A DNA stretch of 64,000 bases from Rugamonas rubra (GCF_900114705.1 NZ_FOTW01000010.1:124001-188000); one strand, 5' to 3'; counted from the first letter of the stretch, positions 35,740-49,138 are shown. Notes: generated by a model from the sequence alone, not told the origin. Translations and numbers: made by a program.

Positions 35740-37833
35740 TCATTCGAACTTTTTTACCAAGCCCACATAGATGCGCCGCGCGACGAAATGATCGAAGCCG
35801 GCCTGACGGAATGTGCTCGTATCGATCCAATAGCGGCGCTTGCTGCCATCGAAAATATCATTGGCGTTGACCGTCAAGCTGAGTGTCTTACTCACTTGGT
35901 GCTTCCAGCTTAAATTGACGCTGCTGGTCGCCCCATATCGGCCCAGCGGGGTTATCCCCGCCGACTGGACATGCGCATCGAGCGACACGTCGTCGTGTCC
36001 GCCGCTATACGCCGCTCTGAAGTTGACATAGCCCGAGACGGCGTTCTGCCGCACGGGGCCGGAAAGATCGGGCGTATCAAGCATCACGCCGTACGCGCCG
36101 CCGTCCATACCCAAACGCAGCGTCGCGTCCGGCGTCCAATCGACAGACCCGGTGATGCCGGTCGAGCGCGCCCTGCCGCCGTTCTGCTTCGAGGTAAGCA
36201 GCACCTTGTCGGCAAAACTGCGCGCATCCGTCACCGTCTCGCGGCTGCTACGAAAGAAGGCACTCAGACTGCCGCTCAGCTGCCCCACTTCGACATTGCC
36301 GCCGATCTCCCAAGAGCTCAGCAGCTGCGGCTTGAGCCTGGGGTTGCCGCGACTCAAATTTTGCGCATCGACATAAGTGGTGAAGGGATTGAGATCGCGC
36401 GGGTCCGGCATCTGCACACTGCGGCGATAACTCAGCGTCAGGTCGACCTTGTCGCTGACGGCATATTGCGCGTGAAGGCTGGGATTGAATGCCCGCCAAT
36501 GCGCCGTTTGCATGCCGCTCTGCGCCGGACTCACCTGGAGCGCCATGCGTTCGGCCCGTCCTCCCAACAGCACCTCCCATTTTTCGTAGCGGATCTGGTC
36601 GGTCAAATACGCCGCGTGCAGCGTGGTCTTCACGGCATAACCGTTGCTGGTGTTCAGGTCGGGCGTCTCGGCACCTGTTGAAGGATCGACCAGCGCCTGA
36701 TAGTTATAGAGGTCGTCGACTTTGCGCTGGAGATCCAGACCCATGCCCCACTGGCCCCGCTCAGTCGAGCGGCTCCAGTCGATGGTGGCCTGGCTGAGGT
36801 GGCGCGCCGACTTGGTGGTGCCGTGACTGTAGGCGCTGGCGCGCGCAGGCTCGACGAACACGTCGCTGTACGACTTGTCGATCAAACCCTTCGTCGCGCT
36901 GTGCTGAAGCATTGCCTTCAGTGCTGCGCCACTGTCCTGGCGGCTGAAACTCACACTGGCGCTGTTGTCCGACTGCTCGTTTGGACCGTCGGAAATACGA
37001 TGGTAAATGGTTTCCGCAGCGCCGCTACGCTCCTCGTTGAGCACGTCGAACAGCGGACGCGAGCGGCGCGCGTTGTGCCGTGCCGACAGGCTCAAGCTAT
37101 CCCTGTCGCTCAAGGCACGATCGAGGCTCAGTGCCGCGCTTTCGACGGTGCGACGGACGAACACCTCCGAAGTCTGCCGCGTCTGTCCGGTTTGGCCGCC
37201 AAGTGGATTGTTCCAGTCTACCGCCGACTGGCGGATTTTCAGCGTGCCGTCATGGCGGAACGTCAGGTTGCCGTGCAGGCTCAAACTATCCCGCGTCACG
37301 TCGCCCGCGCTGCCGACATTCCATAATCCTTGGTCGGTGGCGCTGCCCTGGATCTGTGCGTGTGCGCCCGGCTTGCGGTTCCGCTTCAACACGATGTTGA
37401 GGATCGCGCCGCCATTGGCCTGGTAGGCAGCGGACGGATTGGTGATGACCTCGATGCTGGCAATGTCCGCGCCGCTCATGGTCTGTAGCGCCAGCGCCCG
37501 CTCGTCGCCCGAGCCCGAGGTGATCGCCGTCGGCTTGCCGTTGACCAAGACCGTGACCCGGGTATTTCCCTTGACCGAGATTTGCCCATCGGCCGACACC
37601 GACACCTCTGGCGTCGATTGCAACACATCTTGCGCCGTACCGTTTGCCGCCCTGGTCGAGTTGGCAACGTCGTAGACAGTCTTATCCAGCTTTTTGACGA
37701 CCGCTTCCCTCTTTCCCGCCACCACAACCGTTGCGCTTGCCGCCTCCTTCTCCTGCGCGCGCGACGCTTCCGGCAGCGCGACGAGCCCGAGCAGTATCAA
37801 TGAAAGTGCCGCCCTAGGCACGCAGGCGATCAT
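35740..37833 (-). CDS. TonB-dependent outer-membrane receptor
   Basis: A 697-residue receptor. It has a signal peptide (LSLILLGLVALPEASRA) and a short TonB-box-like region (ATVVVAGKR). The plug domain carries ANSTRAANGTAQDVLQSTPE, VSVKGNTRVTVLVNGKPTAI and IASIEVITNPSAAYQANGGA, the plug style of the OMP_b-brl_3/RagA-like group. A beta-barrel of about 540 residues ends in ARRIYVGLVKKFE rather than the usual terminal Phe. It faces the Fur-controlled reductase tail to tail, so iron or siderophore uptake is the natural guess. Codon use is visibly less GC-rich than its neighbours and the upstream 37834-37970 is AT-rich, suggesting acquisition. The start has no clear ribosome site. Confidence 0.8.
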   Translation of the reverse strand: MIACVPRAALSLILLGLVALPEASRAQEKEAASATVVVAGKREAVVKKLDKTVYDVANSTRAANGTAQDVLQSTPEVSVSADGQISVKGNTRVTVLVNGKPTAITSGSGDERALALQTMSGADIASIEVITNPSAAYQANGGAILNIVLKRNRKPGAHAQIQGSATDQGLWNVGSAGDVTRDSLSLHGNLTFRHDGTLKIRQSAVDWNNPLGGQTGQTRQTSEVFVRRTVESAALSLDRALSDRDSLSLSARHNARRSRPLFDVLNEERSGAAETIYHRISDGPNEQSDNSASVSFSRQDSGAALKAMLQHSATKGLIDKSYSDVFVEPARASAYSHGTTKSARHLSQATIDWSRSTERGQWGMGLDLQRKVDDLYNYQALVDPSTGAETPDLNTSNGYAVKTTLHAAYLTDQIRYEKWEVLLGGRAERMALQVSPAQSGMQTAHWRAFNPSLHAQYAVSDKVDLTLSYRRSVQMPDPRDLNPFTTYVDAQNLSRGNPRLKPQLLSSWEIGGNVEVGQLSGSLSAFFRSSRETVTDARSFADKVLLTSKQNGGRARSTGITGSVDWTPDATLRLGMDGGAYGVMLDTPDLSGPVRQNAVSGYVNFRAAYSGGHDDVSLDAHVQSAGITPLGRYGATSSVNLSWKHQVSKTLSLTVNANDIFDGSKRRYWIDTSTFRQAGFDHFVARRIYVGLVKKFE

Positions 37834-37977
37834 GCAGCGGCGTAGCCATCAATGCCACCGTTGGGTGGACAATGTTAGCGGCGGACTCTTGGTTGGATTG
37901 CATGCCAATATTATAAAGTTTCTAAACAATAATTAGGCGCATATTTAAGATGTGACGTTGACGGCCCCGCAAACGAC

Positions 37978-38029
37978 AAACCCGCCGTGTCCGCATCACC
38001 TTTTCAGGTCATGCGAACACGGCGGGTTT
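37978..38029 (-). terminator. Terminator after typA
   Basis: A long inverted repeat: AAACCCGCCGTGT at 37978-37990 pairs with ACACGGCGGGTTT at 38017-38029, with a further partial stem inside. TTT follows on the minus strand and TTTT on the plus strand, so it may work in both directions. It is 43 bp past the typA stop. Confidence 0.75.
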
Positions 38030-38072
38030 TGCTGCGGGCGGCTAGCGCCGCCCGCGCTGCTGCGAAACGCTA

Positions 38073-39911
38073 TTAAGCGTCGCGCGATGCTTTCTTGCGC
38101 TCGTTTTCTTTCAGGAAGCGCTTACGCAGACGGATCGACTTAGGCGTGATTTCCACCAGTTCGTCGTCGGCGATGAATTCAACGGCGTACTCCAGCGACA
38201 TCTGAACCGGCGGCACCAGGCGCACGGCTTCGTCGGTGCCCGACGAACGCACGTTGGTCAGCTGCTTGCCCTTGATCGGGTTGACCACCAGATCGTTGTC
38301 GCGCGAGTGGATACCGATGATCATGCCTTCGTACACTGGGTCGTTGTGGACCACGAACATACGGCCGCGATCCTGCAGTTTCCACAGAGCGTAGGCAACG
38401 GCGGCGCCGTCGTCCTGCGAGATCAGCACGCCGTTGCGACGGCCGGCCATTTCGCCACGGGTGTTGTCGACCGCTGCGTACTCGTCGAAGATGTGGCTCA
38501 TCAAGCCAGTACCACGGGTCAGGGTCATGAACTCCGACTGGAAGCCGATCAGGCCACGTGCAGGGATGCGGTATTCCAGGCGTACACGGCCCTTGGCATC
38601 CGATTCCATGTTCTGCAGGTCGCCGCGACGACGGCCCAGTTCTTCCATCACGCCGCCTTGGTTGGCTTCTTCGACGTCAACGGTCAGCAGTTCGAACGGC
38701 TCGTGGCGCACGCCATCGACCATTTTGTAGACCACGCGTGGACGCGACACGGCCAGCTCGAAGCCTTCGCGACGCATGTTTTCGATCAGGATGGTCAGGT
38801 GCAGCTCGCCGCGACCCGATACTTCGAAGATCGTGTCGTCGTCGGTCGGCGCAACGCGCAGGGCGACGTTGGCTTTCAGTTCTTTGTCCAGGCGGTCGCG
38901 CAGCTGGCGGCTGGTGACGAACTTGCCTTCGCGGCCGGCCAGTGGCGAGTTGTTGACCATGAAGTTCATGGTCAGCGTTGGCTCGTCGACGGTCAGCATT
39001 TCCATCGCGTCCGGGGTGTCCGGTGCGCAGATGGTCGAGCCGATGCCGATTTCTTCGATACCGTTGATCAGGATGATGTCGCCGGCGACGGCTTCGTCAA
39101 CCAGCACGCGCTCCAGGCCCTTGAAGTTCAGCACCTGGTTGATGCGGCCCTTGATCGGGGTCGAATCCGGACCGTTCAGGACGATGACGTCCTGGCCGGT
39201 GCGCACGCGACCGCGCGAAACGCGGCCGATACCGATTTTACCGACGTAGGACGAGTAGTCCAGCGAGGTGATTTGCATCTGCAGTGGACCGTCTGGATCG
39301 TCGTCACGCGAAGGAACGTGCTTCAGGATCGCTTCGAACAGCGGCTTCATGTCGCCTTCGCGGACGCTGTCGTCCAGCGAGGCGTAGCCGTTCAGGGCCG
39401 AGGCGTAGACGACTGGGAAGTCCAGTTGCTCGTCGGTGGCGCCGAGTTTGTCGAACAGTTCGAAGGTGGCGTTGATGGCCCAGTCAGGACGGGCGCCCGG
39501 ACGGTCGATCTTGTTGACGACGACGATAGGCTTCAGGCCCAGCGCCAGTGCCTTGCGGGTCACGAAGCGGGTCTGTGGCATCGGGCCTTCTTGGGCGTCG
39601 ACCAGCAGCAGAACCGAGTCCACCATCGACAGAACACGTTCCACTTCGCCGCCGAAGTCGGCGTGGCCTGGGGTGTCGACGATGTTGATGTGGGTGCCTT
39701 CGTACTCAACGGCGCAGTTCTTCGACAGAATGGTAATGCCGCGTTCTTTTTCAAGGTCGTTCGAGTCCATCACGCGGGTTTCAACTTGCTGGTTGTCGCG
39801 GAAGGTACCGGACTGGCGCAGCAGTTTGTCGACGAGGGTAGTTTTACCGTGGTCAACGTGGGCGATGATAGCGATGTTGCGAATTGCGCGTTTTGTAGTA
39901 GACATGGTCAT
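38073..39911 (-). CDS. typA: TypA/BipA ribosome-associated GTPase
   Basis: A 612-residue translational GTPase of the EF-G-like BipA family, which acts in 50S subunit assembly and stress or virulence control. G motifs: [16 protein letters not shown] (G1), [10 protein letters not shown] (G2), [18 protein letters not shown] (G3), [14 protein letters not shown] (G4). The EF-G domains III and V equivalents are followed by the BipA-specific C-terminus ([56 protein letters not shown]). The usual length is 605-615. ATG 39911 or 39905 could start it; neither has a strong ribosome site. It lies 233 bp from truB, the common betaproteobacterial order. Confidence 0.97.
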   Translation of the reverse strand: MTMSTTKRAIRNIAIIAHVDHGKTTLVDKLLRQSGTFRDNQQVETRVMDSNDLEKERGITILSKNCAVEYEGTHINIVDTPGHADFGGEVERVLSMVDSVLLLVDAQEGPMPQTRFVTRKALALGLKPIVVVNKIDRPGARPDWAINATFELFDKLGATDEQLDFPVVYASALNGYASLDDSVREGDMKPLFEAILKHVPSRDDDPDGPLQMQITSLDYSSYVGKIGIGRVSRGRVRTGQDVIVLNGPDSTPIKGRINQVLNFKGLERVLVDEAVAGDIILINGIEEIGIGSTICAPDTPDAMEMLTVDEPTLTMNFMVNNSPLAGREGKFVTSRQLRDRLDKELKANVALRVAPTDDDTIFEVSGRGELHLTILIENMRREGFELAVSRPRVVYKMVDGVRHEPFELLTVDVEEANQGGVMEELGRRRGDLQNMESDAKGRVRLEYRIPARGLIGFQSEFMTLTRGTGLMSHIFDEYAAVDNTRGEMAGRRNGVLISQDDGAAVAYALWKLQDRGRMFVVHNDPVYEGMIIGIHSRDNDLVVNPIKGKQLTNVRSSGTDEAVRLVPPVQMSLEYAVEFIADDELVEITPKSIRLRKRFLKENERKKASRDA

Positions 39912-40143
39912 TTATTTGCTGAAAAACTGCGGGGGCGTACAGCGTGTACGGAGGTGTTCGGTTGCTTGCCAATTTCTGGAACCGCGTAGTATAGCATGCG
40001 GCATTGCTTCAGTTCAAAAAATCCTCGCGATTCAAAGATTTAGCGCAATTGTGCACGGCCGCGCGGACGCGAAAAAGCCCGCCGGTGGAGCCGGGGGAAA
40101 TCAAGGCGAGGCAGGCGCCTGCTGGCGCCGTCCGTGGCGATGC

Positions 40144-41079
40144 TTAGGTGTGCGCGGTGGCGATCAGGCGCTCGGGCGCCAGGATGCTGTACTCGCCCAG
40201 CTGGCCGGTGCCGAGCAGCTTGTCGTCCAGATAAACGCGGACCCTGCCCTGCTCGGCCGGCAGCGGGCCGGGCAGCGACTCGACGTCCTTGCCCAGCGCC
40301 AGGCGCTGGCCCTGCAGGAAACGCTTGGCCAGCTCGGCGGTCAGCTGCACGGCCGGGAAGCTGGCCAGCAGCGCATCGACCGGCGCCAGCAGGCTCAGCG
40401 GGTCCGGGTGGACCACCAGCGCGTCCAGCGTCAACATGCCCTCGATGGTCAGCGGGCCGACCTGGGTGCGGCGCAGCGCGTTCAGGTGGGCGCCGCAACC
40501 GAGCGCCTCGCCGATGTCCTGGCCCAGCACGCGGATGTAGGTGCCCTTGCTACATTTGACCGACAGCTTGAGGAACGGCGCCTCGTAGCTGATCAACTCA
40601 AGCTTGTGGATGATGACGTTGCGCGCCTCGCGCTCCAGCGTGATGCCGGCGCGGGCGTACTCGTAGAGCGGCTTGCCGTCGCGCTTGAGCGCCGAATACA
40701 TCGGCGGCACCTGCGCGATGGGGCCGCGGAAACGGGCCAGCACGGCTTCGATCTGCTCCACCGTCACGTCGACCGGATGGCTCTCGACCACCAGGCCCTC
40801 GGTGTCGCCGGTGTCGGTGGTCTGACCCAGATGGACCGTGGTGTCGTAGGTCTTGTCGGCCTCCAGCAAGTCCTGCGAGAACTTGGTGGCCTCGCCGAAG
40901 CACAGCGGCAACAGGCCGGTGGCGAAGGGGTCGAGGGTGCCGGTGTGGCCGGCCTTCTTGGCGTTGAGCACGCGCTTGGCCTTGATCAGCGCGTCGTTGC
41001 TGGAGAAGCCGACCGGCTTGTCGAGCAACAGCACGCCGTCGACCAGGTCGCGGACTCGTTTCGGATGGTTTTGCTTCAT
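40144..41079 (-). CDS. truB: TruB, tRNA pseudouridine-55 synthase
   Basis: A 311-residue enzyme converting U55 in the T-loop of tRNAs to pseudouridine. Motif I is [18 protein letters not shown]. The catalytic Asp50 lies in [20 protein letters not shown], followed by [37 protein letters not shown] and the C-terminal PUA-like part. It is the last gene of the rimP-nusA-infB-rbfA-truB block. A hairpin element separates it from rbfA. Confidence 0.97.
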   Translation of the reverse strand: MKQNHPKRVRDLVDGVLLLDKPVGFSSNDALIKAKRVLNAKKAGHTGTLDPFATGLLPLCFGEATKFSQDLLEADKTYDTTVHLGQTTDTGDTEGLVVESHPVDVTVEQIEAVLARFRGPIAQVPPMYSALKRDGKPLYEYARAGITLEREARNVIIHKLELISYEAPFLKLSVKCSKGTYIRVLGQDIGEALGCGAHLNALRRTQVGPLTIEGMLTLDALVVHPDPLSLLAPVDALLASFPAVQLTAELAKRFLQGQRLALGKDVESLPGPLPAEQGRVRVYLDDKLLGTGQLGEYSILAPERLIATAHT

Positions 41080-41092
41080 GTGTGTGCGCTAG

Positions 41093-41193
41093 GAGGGTGT
41101 TTCAAAATGGACGTGGCAAGGCGCTGCGACGAAGACAGTGCGCTAGCACGGCTAGGAGCAGCAACGCCGCCACGGCCGTTTTGAAACAGCCTC
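41093..41193. repeat. MITE/REP-like hairpin element between rbfA and truB
   Basis: An imperfect inverted repeat of about 30 bp: TGTTTCAAAATGGACGTGGC (41098-41117) faces GCCACGGCCGTTTTGAAACA (41169-41188). The pairing extends on both sides (GAGG/CCTC outside; GCG..TGC inside). The total length is about 100 bp with a central loop. There is no ORF. The size, the palindromic ends and the intergenic position inside a conserved operon are those of a small non-autonomous repeat. Confidence 0.7.
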
Positions 41194-41258
41194 TGGCCAG
41201 CCGCGTGGGCGACGGCGCACACACCGGACTTGGCCGGCCGCGCCGGCCTTCACTCAGC

Positions 41259-41678
41259 TTACTCGGCGTCCTTGTCCGTTGGTTCCTGCTGCGCCTGCTC
41301 GTCGTCCTTGGAGCGGGTGGCGTTGGCCTGGTCGATCAGCAGCGACAACTCCATGCCGCGCGCGGTCGAGCTGTCGTGCACGAAGTGCAACGCCGGCAGC
41401 GTGTGGATGTGCAGGCGCTTGCCCAGCTGGCCGCGCATGTAGCCGGCCGCCGCGTGCAGGCCGTCGCAGGTGTTCTTGATGTCTTCCTTGCTGTCTTTGA
41501 GCATGGTGAAGAACACCTTGGCGTGGGCGTAGTCCGGCGTGACCTGCACCTCGGTGATGGTGATCATGCCGACGCGCGGGTCTTTCAACTCGTAGGCGAT
41601 GATTTCCGACAGGTCGCGCTGGATCTGGTCGGCCACGCGCAAGCCGCGCGCGGGGATGTTTTTACTGTGTTTAGCCAT
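41259..41678 (-). CDS. rbfA: RbfA, 30S ribosome-binding factor
   Basis: A 139-residue KH-type protein that binds the 30S subunit during 16S rRNA 5'-end maturation. The core is [40 protein letters not shown] and [20 protein letters not shown]. The ATG at 41678 gives the normal N-terminus ([18 protein letters not shown]). The Asp/Gln-rich C-terminal tail ([17 protein letters not shown]) is typical of the betaproteobacterial protein. It follows infB. Confidence 0.95.
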   Translation of the reverse strand: MAKHSKNIPARGLRVADQIQRDLSEIIAYELKDPRVGMITITEVQVTPDYAHAKVFFTMLKDSKEDIKNTCDGLHAAAGYMRGQLGKRLHIHTLPALHFVHDSSTARGMELSLLIDQANATRSKDDEQAQQEPTDKDAE

Positions 41679-41767
41679 AAATTCGGAATTGCTTTTCTTT
41701 AAATAACAAGTGGACGGGAGCAATTATGCGCCCGTCCACCCGGTCAAACCACTCTAATCGACAGCGC

Positions 41768-44626
41768 TTACAGCGTGCGGGCGATTTCCTGAACTTCGAA
41801 CACTTCCAGGGTGTCGCCAACCTGGATGTCGTTGTAGTTCTTCAGCGACAGGCCGCACTCCAGACCGGCGCGGACATCTTTCGCGTCGTCCTTGAAGCGT
41901 TTGAGCGAGTCGATCTCGCCGCTCCACACCACGATGTTGTTGCGCAGCAGGCGTACCGAGGAATTGCGCTTGACCACACCGTCGGTGACCAGGCAACCGG
42001 CGACCGCGCCGACCTTCGAGACCAGGATGACCTGGCGAATCTCGACCTGGCCGATGACGGTTTCGCGTTTTTCCGGTGCCAACATGCCCGACAAGGCCGA
42101 ACGAATTTCGTCGATCGCGTCGTAGATGATGTTGTAGTAGCGGATGTCGACGCCGTTCGACTCGGCCAGCTTGCGCGCCTGGGCGTCGGCACGGGCGTTG
42201 AAGCCGATGATGACCGCTTTCGAGGCGACCGCCAAGTTGACGTCGGACTCGGTGATGCCGCCGACGGCCGCATGGACCACCTGCACGCGCACTTCCGAGG
42301 TCGACAGCTTCTGCAGCGAGCTGACCAGTGCTTCTTGCGAACCCTGCACGTCGGTCTTGATGATCATCGGCAGGTTTTTGACCTCGCCTTCGGCCATCTG
42401 GTCGAACATGTTTTCCAGCTTCGCGGCTTGCTGTTTGGCCAGTTTCACGTCGCGGAACTTACCTTGACGGAACAGACCGATTTCACGCGCCTTGCGCTCG
42501 TCGGCCATGACCATGACTTCCTCGCCGGCTTGCGGCACTTCGGTCAGGCCCTGGATTTCGACCGGGATCGACGGACCGGCTTCGCTGATCGGCTTGCCGT
42601 TCTCGTCCAACATGGCGCGCACGCGGCCATACGAGGAGCCGGCCAGGATCACGTCGCCGCGACGCAGGGTGCCGGACTGCACCAGGATCGTCGCGACCGG
42701 GCCCTTGCCCTTGTCCAGACGGCCCTCGACCACCAGGCCACGGGCCGGCGCATCGATCGGTGCCTTCAGTTCCAGAATCTCGGCCTGCAGCAGAACCTGT
42801 TCCAGCAGGGCGTCGATGCCCTCGCCGGTCTTGGCCGACACCGGCACGAATGGCGATTCGCCACCGTATTCTTCCGGCAGAACCTGCTCGGCGACCAGTT
42901 CCTGCGTCACGCGGTCCAGATTGCCACCCGGTTTGTCGATCTTGTTGATCGCGACAACCAGGGGCACGCCGGCCGCCTTGGCGTGGGCGATCGCTTCCTT
43001 GGTTTGTGGCATCACGCCATCGTCCGCCGCCACCACCAGGATGACGATGTCGGTGGCCTTGGCGCCACGGGCACGCATCGCCGTAAAGGCTTCGTGACCC
43101 GGGGTATCCAGGAAGGTGATGGTGCCGCGCGGGGTTTCCACGTGGTAGGCACCGATGTGCTGCGTGATGCCGCCGGCTTCGCCCGACGCCACTTTGGCGC
43201 GGCGGATGTAATCGAGCAGCGAGGTCTTGCCGTGGTCGACGTGACCCATGACGGTGACCACCGGCGCGCGCGGCACCGATTCAAAGTGAGCGTGCTCACC
43301 CTGGTCGGCCAGCAGCGCTTCCGGATCGTCCTGTTCGGCGGCGAAGGCTTTGTGGCCCATCTCCTCGACCAGAATCATGGCCGTTTCCTGGTCCAGCACC
43401 TGGTTGATGGTGCACATCTGGCCCAGTTTCATCAACTGCTTGATGACCTCGGAAGCCTTGACCGACATCTTGTGGGCCAGTTCGGCCACGGTGATGGTTT
43501 CCGGTACGTAGACGTCCTTGATCACGGCCTCGGTTGGGGCCTGGAAGTTGGTCTCGCGATCGTCCGAGTGCGAAGGACGACGGCCCTTGGCACCACCGCG
43601 CCAGCTGTCGCGGCCGGTCGACGGACCGCCACGGCCCTTGTTGGCGCTGTTGCCCGGCGCGCCGCGTTTTTTCGCGTCGTCCGACCAGGTCGACGAAACG
43701 TTCGCCGATTTGATCGATTTCTTGTCGGCGGTGACAGGTTTCTTGTCGTCTTTTTTCTCGCCGGGCTTCTTGTCGGCGGGCTTGTGCAGCGTGCCTTCAG
43801 GCGGTTTCGGCTTGACGGCGACGACCGGGGCGACCGGCTCGGGAGCCTTGATGGCGCGGCGTGGCGCGTTCATCATCGCCTTGATCTGGGCTACCTCGTC
43901 GGCCACGGCCTTGCGGGCGCGGTCGGTCGCTTCAGCCTTTTCGGCGGCTTCCTTGGCGGCTTGCGCGGCTTTCTTCTTGGCTTCCTCGGCGGCGGCGGCC
44001 TTCTTCTCTTCCGCTGCGCTATCGGCGGCCGGCGCGCTGCCGGCGGCGACCGCGGTCGCGGCGGCGGCGGCCTTGGCGGCAGCCTTTTTGGCTTCGGCGT
44101 CGGCTTCCTTCTTGGCGGCCGCTTCGGCTTCGGCGTTGGCCTTGGCTTGGGCGTCCTTCTCGGCGTCCAGCTTGGCCAGGCGCTCTTGCTTCTCGCGCAG
44201 GTCGGCTTCTTGACGGGCGATCAGTTCGACCTGCTTGCGGGCCTCTTCCTCACGGCGCGCGATATCGGCCGGGTCGGCCACGGCGACGGCGGGCGCGGCA
44301 GGTGCTGCCGGTGCCGGCACGTCGTCGCGTTGCACGAAGGTGCGTACCTTCTTGACGGCGACCTGGATCGTGCGCGACTTGCCAGTGGCGTCGGCCTGCT
44401 TGATCTCGGTGGTTTCTTTGCGCGTCAGCGTGATCTTTTTCTTTTCGGTGTCAGCCGCCGCGCCGTGGGTGCGACGCAGGTGATCCAGCAGCTTATCCTT
44501 ATCATCTTTCGACAATGGATCTGACGTCGAACTTTTTTCGACGCCGGCAGAACGCAGCTGCGTCAGCAGCAAATCTGCAGGCATCTTCAGTTCGGTGGCA
44601 AATTGGGCTACGTTGTTACTCGCCAT
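41768..44626 (-). CDS. infB: Translation initiation factor IF-2
   Basis: A 952-residue IF-2, which places initiator tRNA on the 30S subunit. The N-terminal IF2_N domain ([20 protein letters not shown]) is followed by a long Lys/Ala/Glu-rich linker to about residue 330 and a second IF2_N domain. The GTPase core has G1 [16 protein letters not shown] near residue 460, then [40 protein letters not shown] and [11 protein letters not shown]. Domains II-IV end in [20 protein letters not shown]. It sits between nusA and rbfA. Confidence 0.98.
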   Translation of the reverse strand: MASNNVAQFATELKMPADLLLTQLRSAGVEKSSTSDPLSKDDKDKLLDHLRRTHGAAADTEKKKITLTRKETTEIKQADATGKSRTIQVAVKKVRTFVQRDDVPAPAAPAAPAVAVADPADIARREEEARKQVELIARQEADLREKQERLAKLDAEKDAQAKANAEAEAAAKKEADAEAKKAAAKAAAAATAVAAGSAPAADSAAEEKKAAAAEEAKKKAAQAAKEAAEKAEATDRARKAVADEVAQIKAMMNAPRRAIKAPEPVAPVVAVKPKPPEGTLHKPADKKPGEKKDDKKPVTADKKSIKSANVSSTWSDDAKKRGAPGNSANKGRGGPSTGRDSWRGGAKGRRPSHSDDRETNFQAPTEAVIKDVYVPETITVAELAHKMSVKASEVIKQLMKLGQMCTINQVLDQETAMILVEEMGHKAFAAEQDDPEALLADQGEHAHFESVPRAPVVTVMGHVDHGKTSLLDYIRRAKVASGEAGGITQHIGAYHVETPRGTITFLDTPGHEAFTAMRARGAKATDIVILVVAADDGVMPQTKEAIAHAKAAGVPLVVAINKIDKPGGNLDRVTQELVAEQVLPEEYGGESPFVPVSAKTGEGIDALLEQVLLQAEILELKAPIDAPARGLVVEGRLDKGKGPVATILVQSGTLRRGDVILAGSSYGRVRAMLDENGKPISEAGPSIPVEIQGLTEVPQAGEEVMVMADERKAREIGLFRQGKFRDVKLAKQQAAKLENMFDQMAEGEVKNLPMIIKTDVQGSQEALVSSLQKLSTSEVRVQVVHAAVGGITESDVNLAVASKAVIIGFNARADAQARKLAESNGVDIRYYNIIYDAIDEIRSALSGMLAPEKRETVIGQVEIRQVILVSKVGAVAGCLVTDGVVKRNSSVRLLRNNIVVWSGEIDSLKRFKDDAKDVRAGLECGLSLKNYNDIQVGDTLEVFEVQEIARTL

Positions 44627-44672
44627 TCAGTCCTCTTTTCTATGTGTCGCGGAGATGATAAAGATACTCAAA

Positions 44673-46723
<2,051 letters not shown>

Positions 46724-46785
46724 GAAAATTCTCCAGATCAAGGCCCGTTTCACGGATGAAATCGGACCGTTCAAAACGGTTCACC

Positions 46786-46810
46786 AAAAAAAAAATGGGC
46801 ATCTGCCCAT
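46786..46810 (-). terminator. Leader terminator/attenuator upstream of rimP-nusA
   Basis: On the minus strand: ATGGGC, loop, GCCCAT (46795-46810) followed directly by ten Ts (46786-46795). It lies between the promoter at 46882-46910 and the rimP start, so transcripts of the operon must read through it. It may also stop transcription arriving from the upstream rluB gene. Confidence 0.75.
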
Positions 46811-46881
46811 CTTCCTGTATTACCAACCAGATGAAAGCACTCTCAGCAAATTACCCTGCGAAGACTTTTACTAGGCTGGTT

Positions 46882-46910
46882 ATTATAACCGCATATCGTC
46901 CGCTCCGCAA
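46882..46910 (-). promoter_or_regulatory. Sigma-70 promoter of the rimP-nusA-infB operon
   Basis: On the minus strand: TTGCGG (-35, 46910-46905), 17-bp spacer, TATAAT (-10, 46887-46882). Perfect -10 and ideal spacing. Transcription would begin near 46875, giving a leader of about 150 nt that contains the terminator hairpin. Confidence 0.8.
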
Positions 46911-47035
46911 TGCCGCGCTACCGGCAGAGGCAGGCGTACAACAGAGCAGTACAGGCCGCTAGGCCAGTAAAACAGCGGCTTCACGGGCCGTGCGGCCTGC
47001 CGTCGCGAGGACGGCGGGCCGCGCCGGCCGCGCGT

Positions 47036-49138
47036 TTAACCCTTGCGGCGACGCGGCATGCCATGGTCGATGGCACCGCCGCGCGGCGGCTGGTTGCGAC
47101 GCGGCGCCGAGGCGTTGCCGAAACCAAAAGTCGTCTGCAACGGATCGGGCTGGCGTGGACCGCGCGGGCCTTTCGCACCCTGCCCCATGCCGCCGCCCTG
47201 ACCACCCTGGCCGCCTTGGCCGCCTTGACCACCCTGGCCGCGCGGGCCACGGGCTGGACCTTCGTACGGCGCGCCCAGCGGACGACCGCCAGCATAGGCG
47301 CCAATGCCTTGCGGACGACCACCCGGACGACCCGTACCCTGGCCGGCGCCGCCTGGGCGACCCATGCCTTGGCCGGCGCCGCCTGGACGACCCTGGCCTT
47401 GACCCTGGTAGCCGCCTTGCGAGCGACCCATGCCGCCGCGCGGACCTTTCGGGAACGGATCGGCGTTGCTGTTGCTGACGTCCGGACGGTTGAAGTTCGG
47501 CTCGTCGCGGTCCTCGCGCTCCTCGCGCTCGGCGTAGTCGCCACGCCCCGGACGCTCGCTGCGTTCCGGGCGCTCGGCGCGTTCGTTCGGACGCGAAGGA
47601 CGCGGGCCGTTGCCCTTGGGACCACGGCTCTCGGCACTGACCGGAATCTTCTTCTCGACGCCATACGCCGTCAGCATTTCGCGCACGGCGTTTTCTTCCA
47701 TTTCTTCCCAGCGACCGCGCTTCAGGTTGCTTGGCAGGGTCATTGCGCCGTAGCGGGTACGGATCAGGCGCGAGACGGTCAGACCGATCGCCTCGAACAT
47801 GCGGCGCACCTCGCGGTTACGGCCTTCGCCGATGATCACGCGATACCATTTGTTGATGCCCTCGCCGCCACCGTCGGCGATCTTGGTGAACTGCGCCATG
47901 CCGTCTTCCAGCTCGACGCCGGCCAACAGCTTCTGGCGCATGCCCTCTTCCAGCTCGCCCAGCGTACGCACGGCGTATTCGCGGTCGATGTGGTAGCGCG
48001 GGTGCATCAGGCGGTTGGCCAGGTCACCGGAGGTGGTGAACAGCAGCAGGCCTTCGGTGTTGAAGTCGAGGCGGCCGACGGCCAGCCATTTGCCGGCCTT
48101 CATGGTCGGCAGGCGGTCGAACACGGATGGACGGCCGTCCGGGTCGTCGTGGCTGACGATCTCGCCGGCCGGCTTGTGGTAGACCAGCACGCGCGGCGGC
48201 TTCTTGCTGACGCGGCGCTGGATCAGTTTGCCGTTCAGGCGGACGTGGTCGGTGGCCAGGATGCGTTGGCCGATGTGGGCCGGCTCGCCGTTGACCGAGA
48301 CGCGGCCGGCGAGGATCAAGTCTTCCATGTCGCGGCGCGAACCGAGACCGGCTTCGGCCAGCACCTTGTGCAGCTTGGGCGCGTCGTCGTCCGAGGTCAG
48401 ATCGCGGCGCACCACTTTGGCGGGCGCCTGGTAGCGTGCTTTCGGCTCTTCGCTGTCGAAATCGTCCGAGGTAACGTAGGAGAACACCGCATCGGCGTCG
48501 TCCGTCGGCGCCGCGGCGCCGTGTGGCTGCGGCTTGCCGCCCTTGCCTTTGTGCGCCCCCTTGCCGGCGCCGCGCGTGTCGTTGCGCGGACCGCGCTCGT
48601 GGCGTGGCTTGCCGTCGGCCGGCCAAGCGCCTTCGGCGGCGACTTCGCCCTCGCCTGCGGCGACCGGCTCCGGACGCGGCATCATGGCTTGGCGGGCGGC
48701 GCGCTGTTCACGCATCTGGCGTGGGCCGCGCGGTGGGCGCGGACCGCGCTCGCCGGCCACGGCAGGAGCGCCTGGCGCTTCCACTGCCGGGGCGGCTTGC
48801 GCTGCCGCGGCGCCATCGGCTGCGGCGGCGACTGCGGCCGGCTTGGTGGCCGGCTTGGCGCGCGGCTTCTTGGCCGGCGCGGCTTGCTCGCCGGCTGGTG
48901 CGGCTTGCTCGCCGGCTGGTGCGGCTTGCTCGCCGGCTGGCGCGGCCACGGCGGTGGCGCCCTCGACGGCGGCGGCCTCGGCCTTCGGCTTGCGCTTCGG
49001 CTTGGCGGCGGGCGCGCCGGACTCTGCGGCCACGGCCGCGTCGGCTTCGATCTGCGCCTTGGTGCGGCGTTTCGGTTTGGCGGCCACTTCGGCGGCGATT
49101 GCGCCTGGGACGGTCTCTTCGGTATTAGGATTGTTCAT
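47036..49138 (-). CDS. rluB: RluB-type 23S rRNA pseudouridine synthase with long low-complexity tails
   Basis: A 700-residue protein whose enzyme core is about residues 255-500. The S4-like domain is [20 protein letters not shown]. The catalytic Asp near residue 357 lies in [20 protein letters not shown], followed by [40 protein letters not shown] and [13 protein letters not shown], which are RsuA/RluB-family motifs. E. coli RluB is about 290 residues. Here a 250-residue Ala/Lys/Pro-rich N-tail (APAGEQA repeated three times) and a 200-residue Arg/Gly/Gln C-tail (GQGGQGG repeats) are added, as is common in Burkholderiales. The tails probably bind RNA or ribosomes non-specifically. The gene overlaps scpB by 14 nt. 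Confidence 0.9.
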   Translation of the reverse strand: MNNPNTEETVPGAIAAEVAAKPKRRTKAQIEADAAVAAESGAPAAKPKRKPKAEAAAVEGATAVAAPAGEQAAPAGEQAAPAGEQAAPAKKPRAKPATKPAAVAAAADGAAAAQAAPAVEAPGAPAVAGERGPRPPRGPRQMREQRAARQAMMPRPEPVAAGEGEVAAEGAWPADGKPRHERGPRNDTRGAGKGAHKGKGGKPQPHGAAAPTDDADAVFSYVTSDDFDSEEPKARYQAPAKVVRRDLTSDDDAPKLHKVLAEAGLGSRRDMEDLILAGRVSVNGEPAHIGQRILATDHVRLNGKLIQRRVSKKPPRVLVYHKPAGEIVSHDDPDGRPSVFDRLPTMKAGKWLAVGRLDFNTEGLLLFTTSGDLANRLMHPRYHIDREYAVRTLGELEEGMRQKLLAGVELEDGMAQFTKIADGGGEGINKWYRVIIGEGRNREVRRMFEAIGLTVSRLIRTRYGAMTLPSNLKRGRWEEMEENAVREMLTAYGVEKKIPVSAESRGPKGNGPRPSRPNERAERPERSERPGRGDYAEREEREDRDEPNFNRPDVSNSNADPFPKGPRGGMGRSQGGYQGQGQGRPGGAGQGMGRPGGAGQGTGRPGGRPQGIGAYAGGRPLGAPYEGPARGPRGQGGQGGQGGQGGQGGGMGQGAKGPRGPRQPDPLQTTFGFGNASAPRRNQPPRGGAIDHGMPRRRKG

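Noticed and set aside
41726..44524. A 932-codon plus-strand open frame opposite infB
   Set aside because: IF-2 on the minus strand is unambiguous; the plus frame is a shadow.
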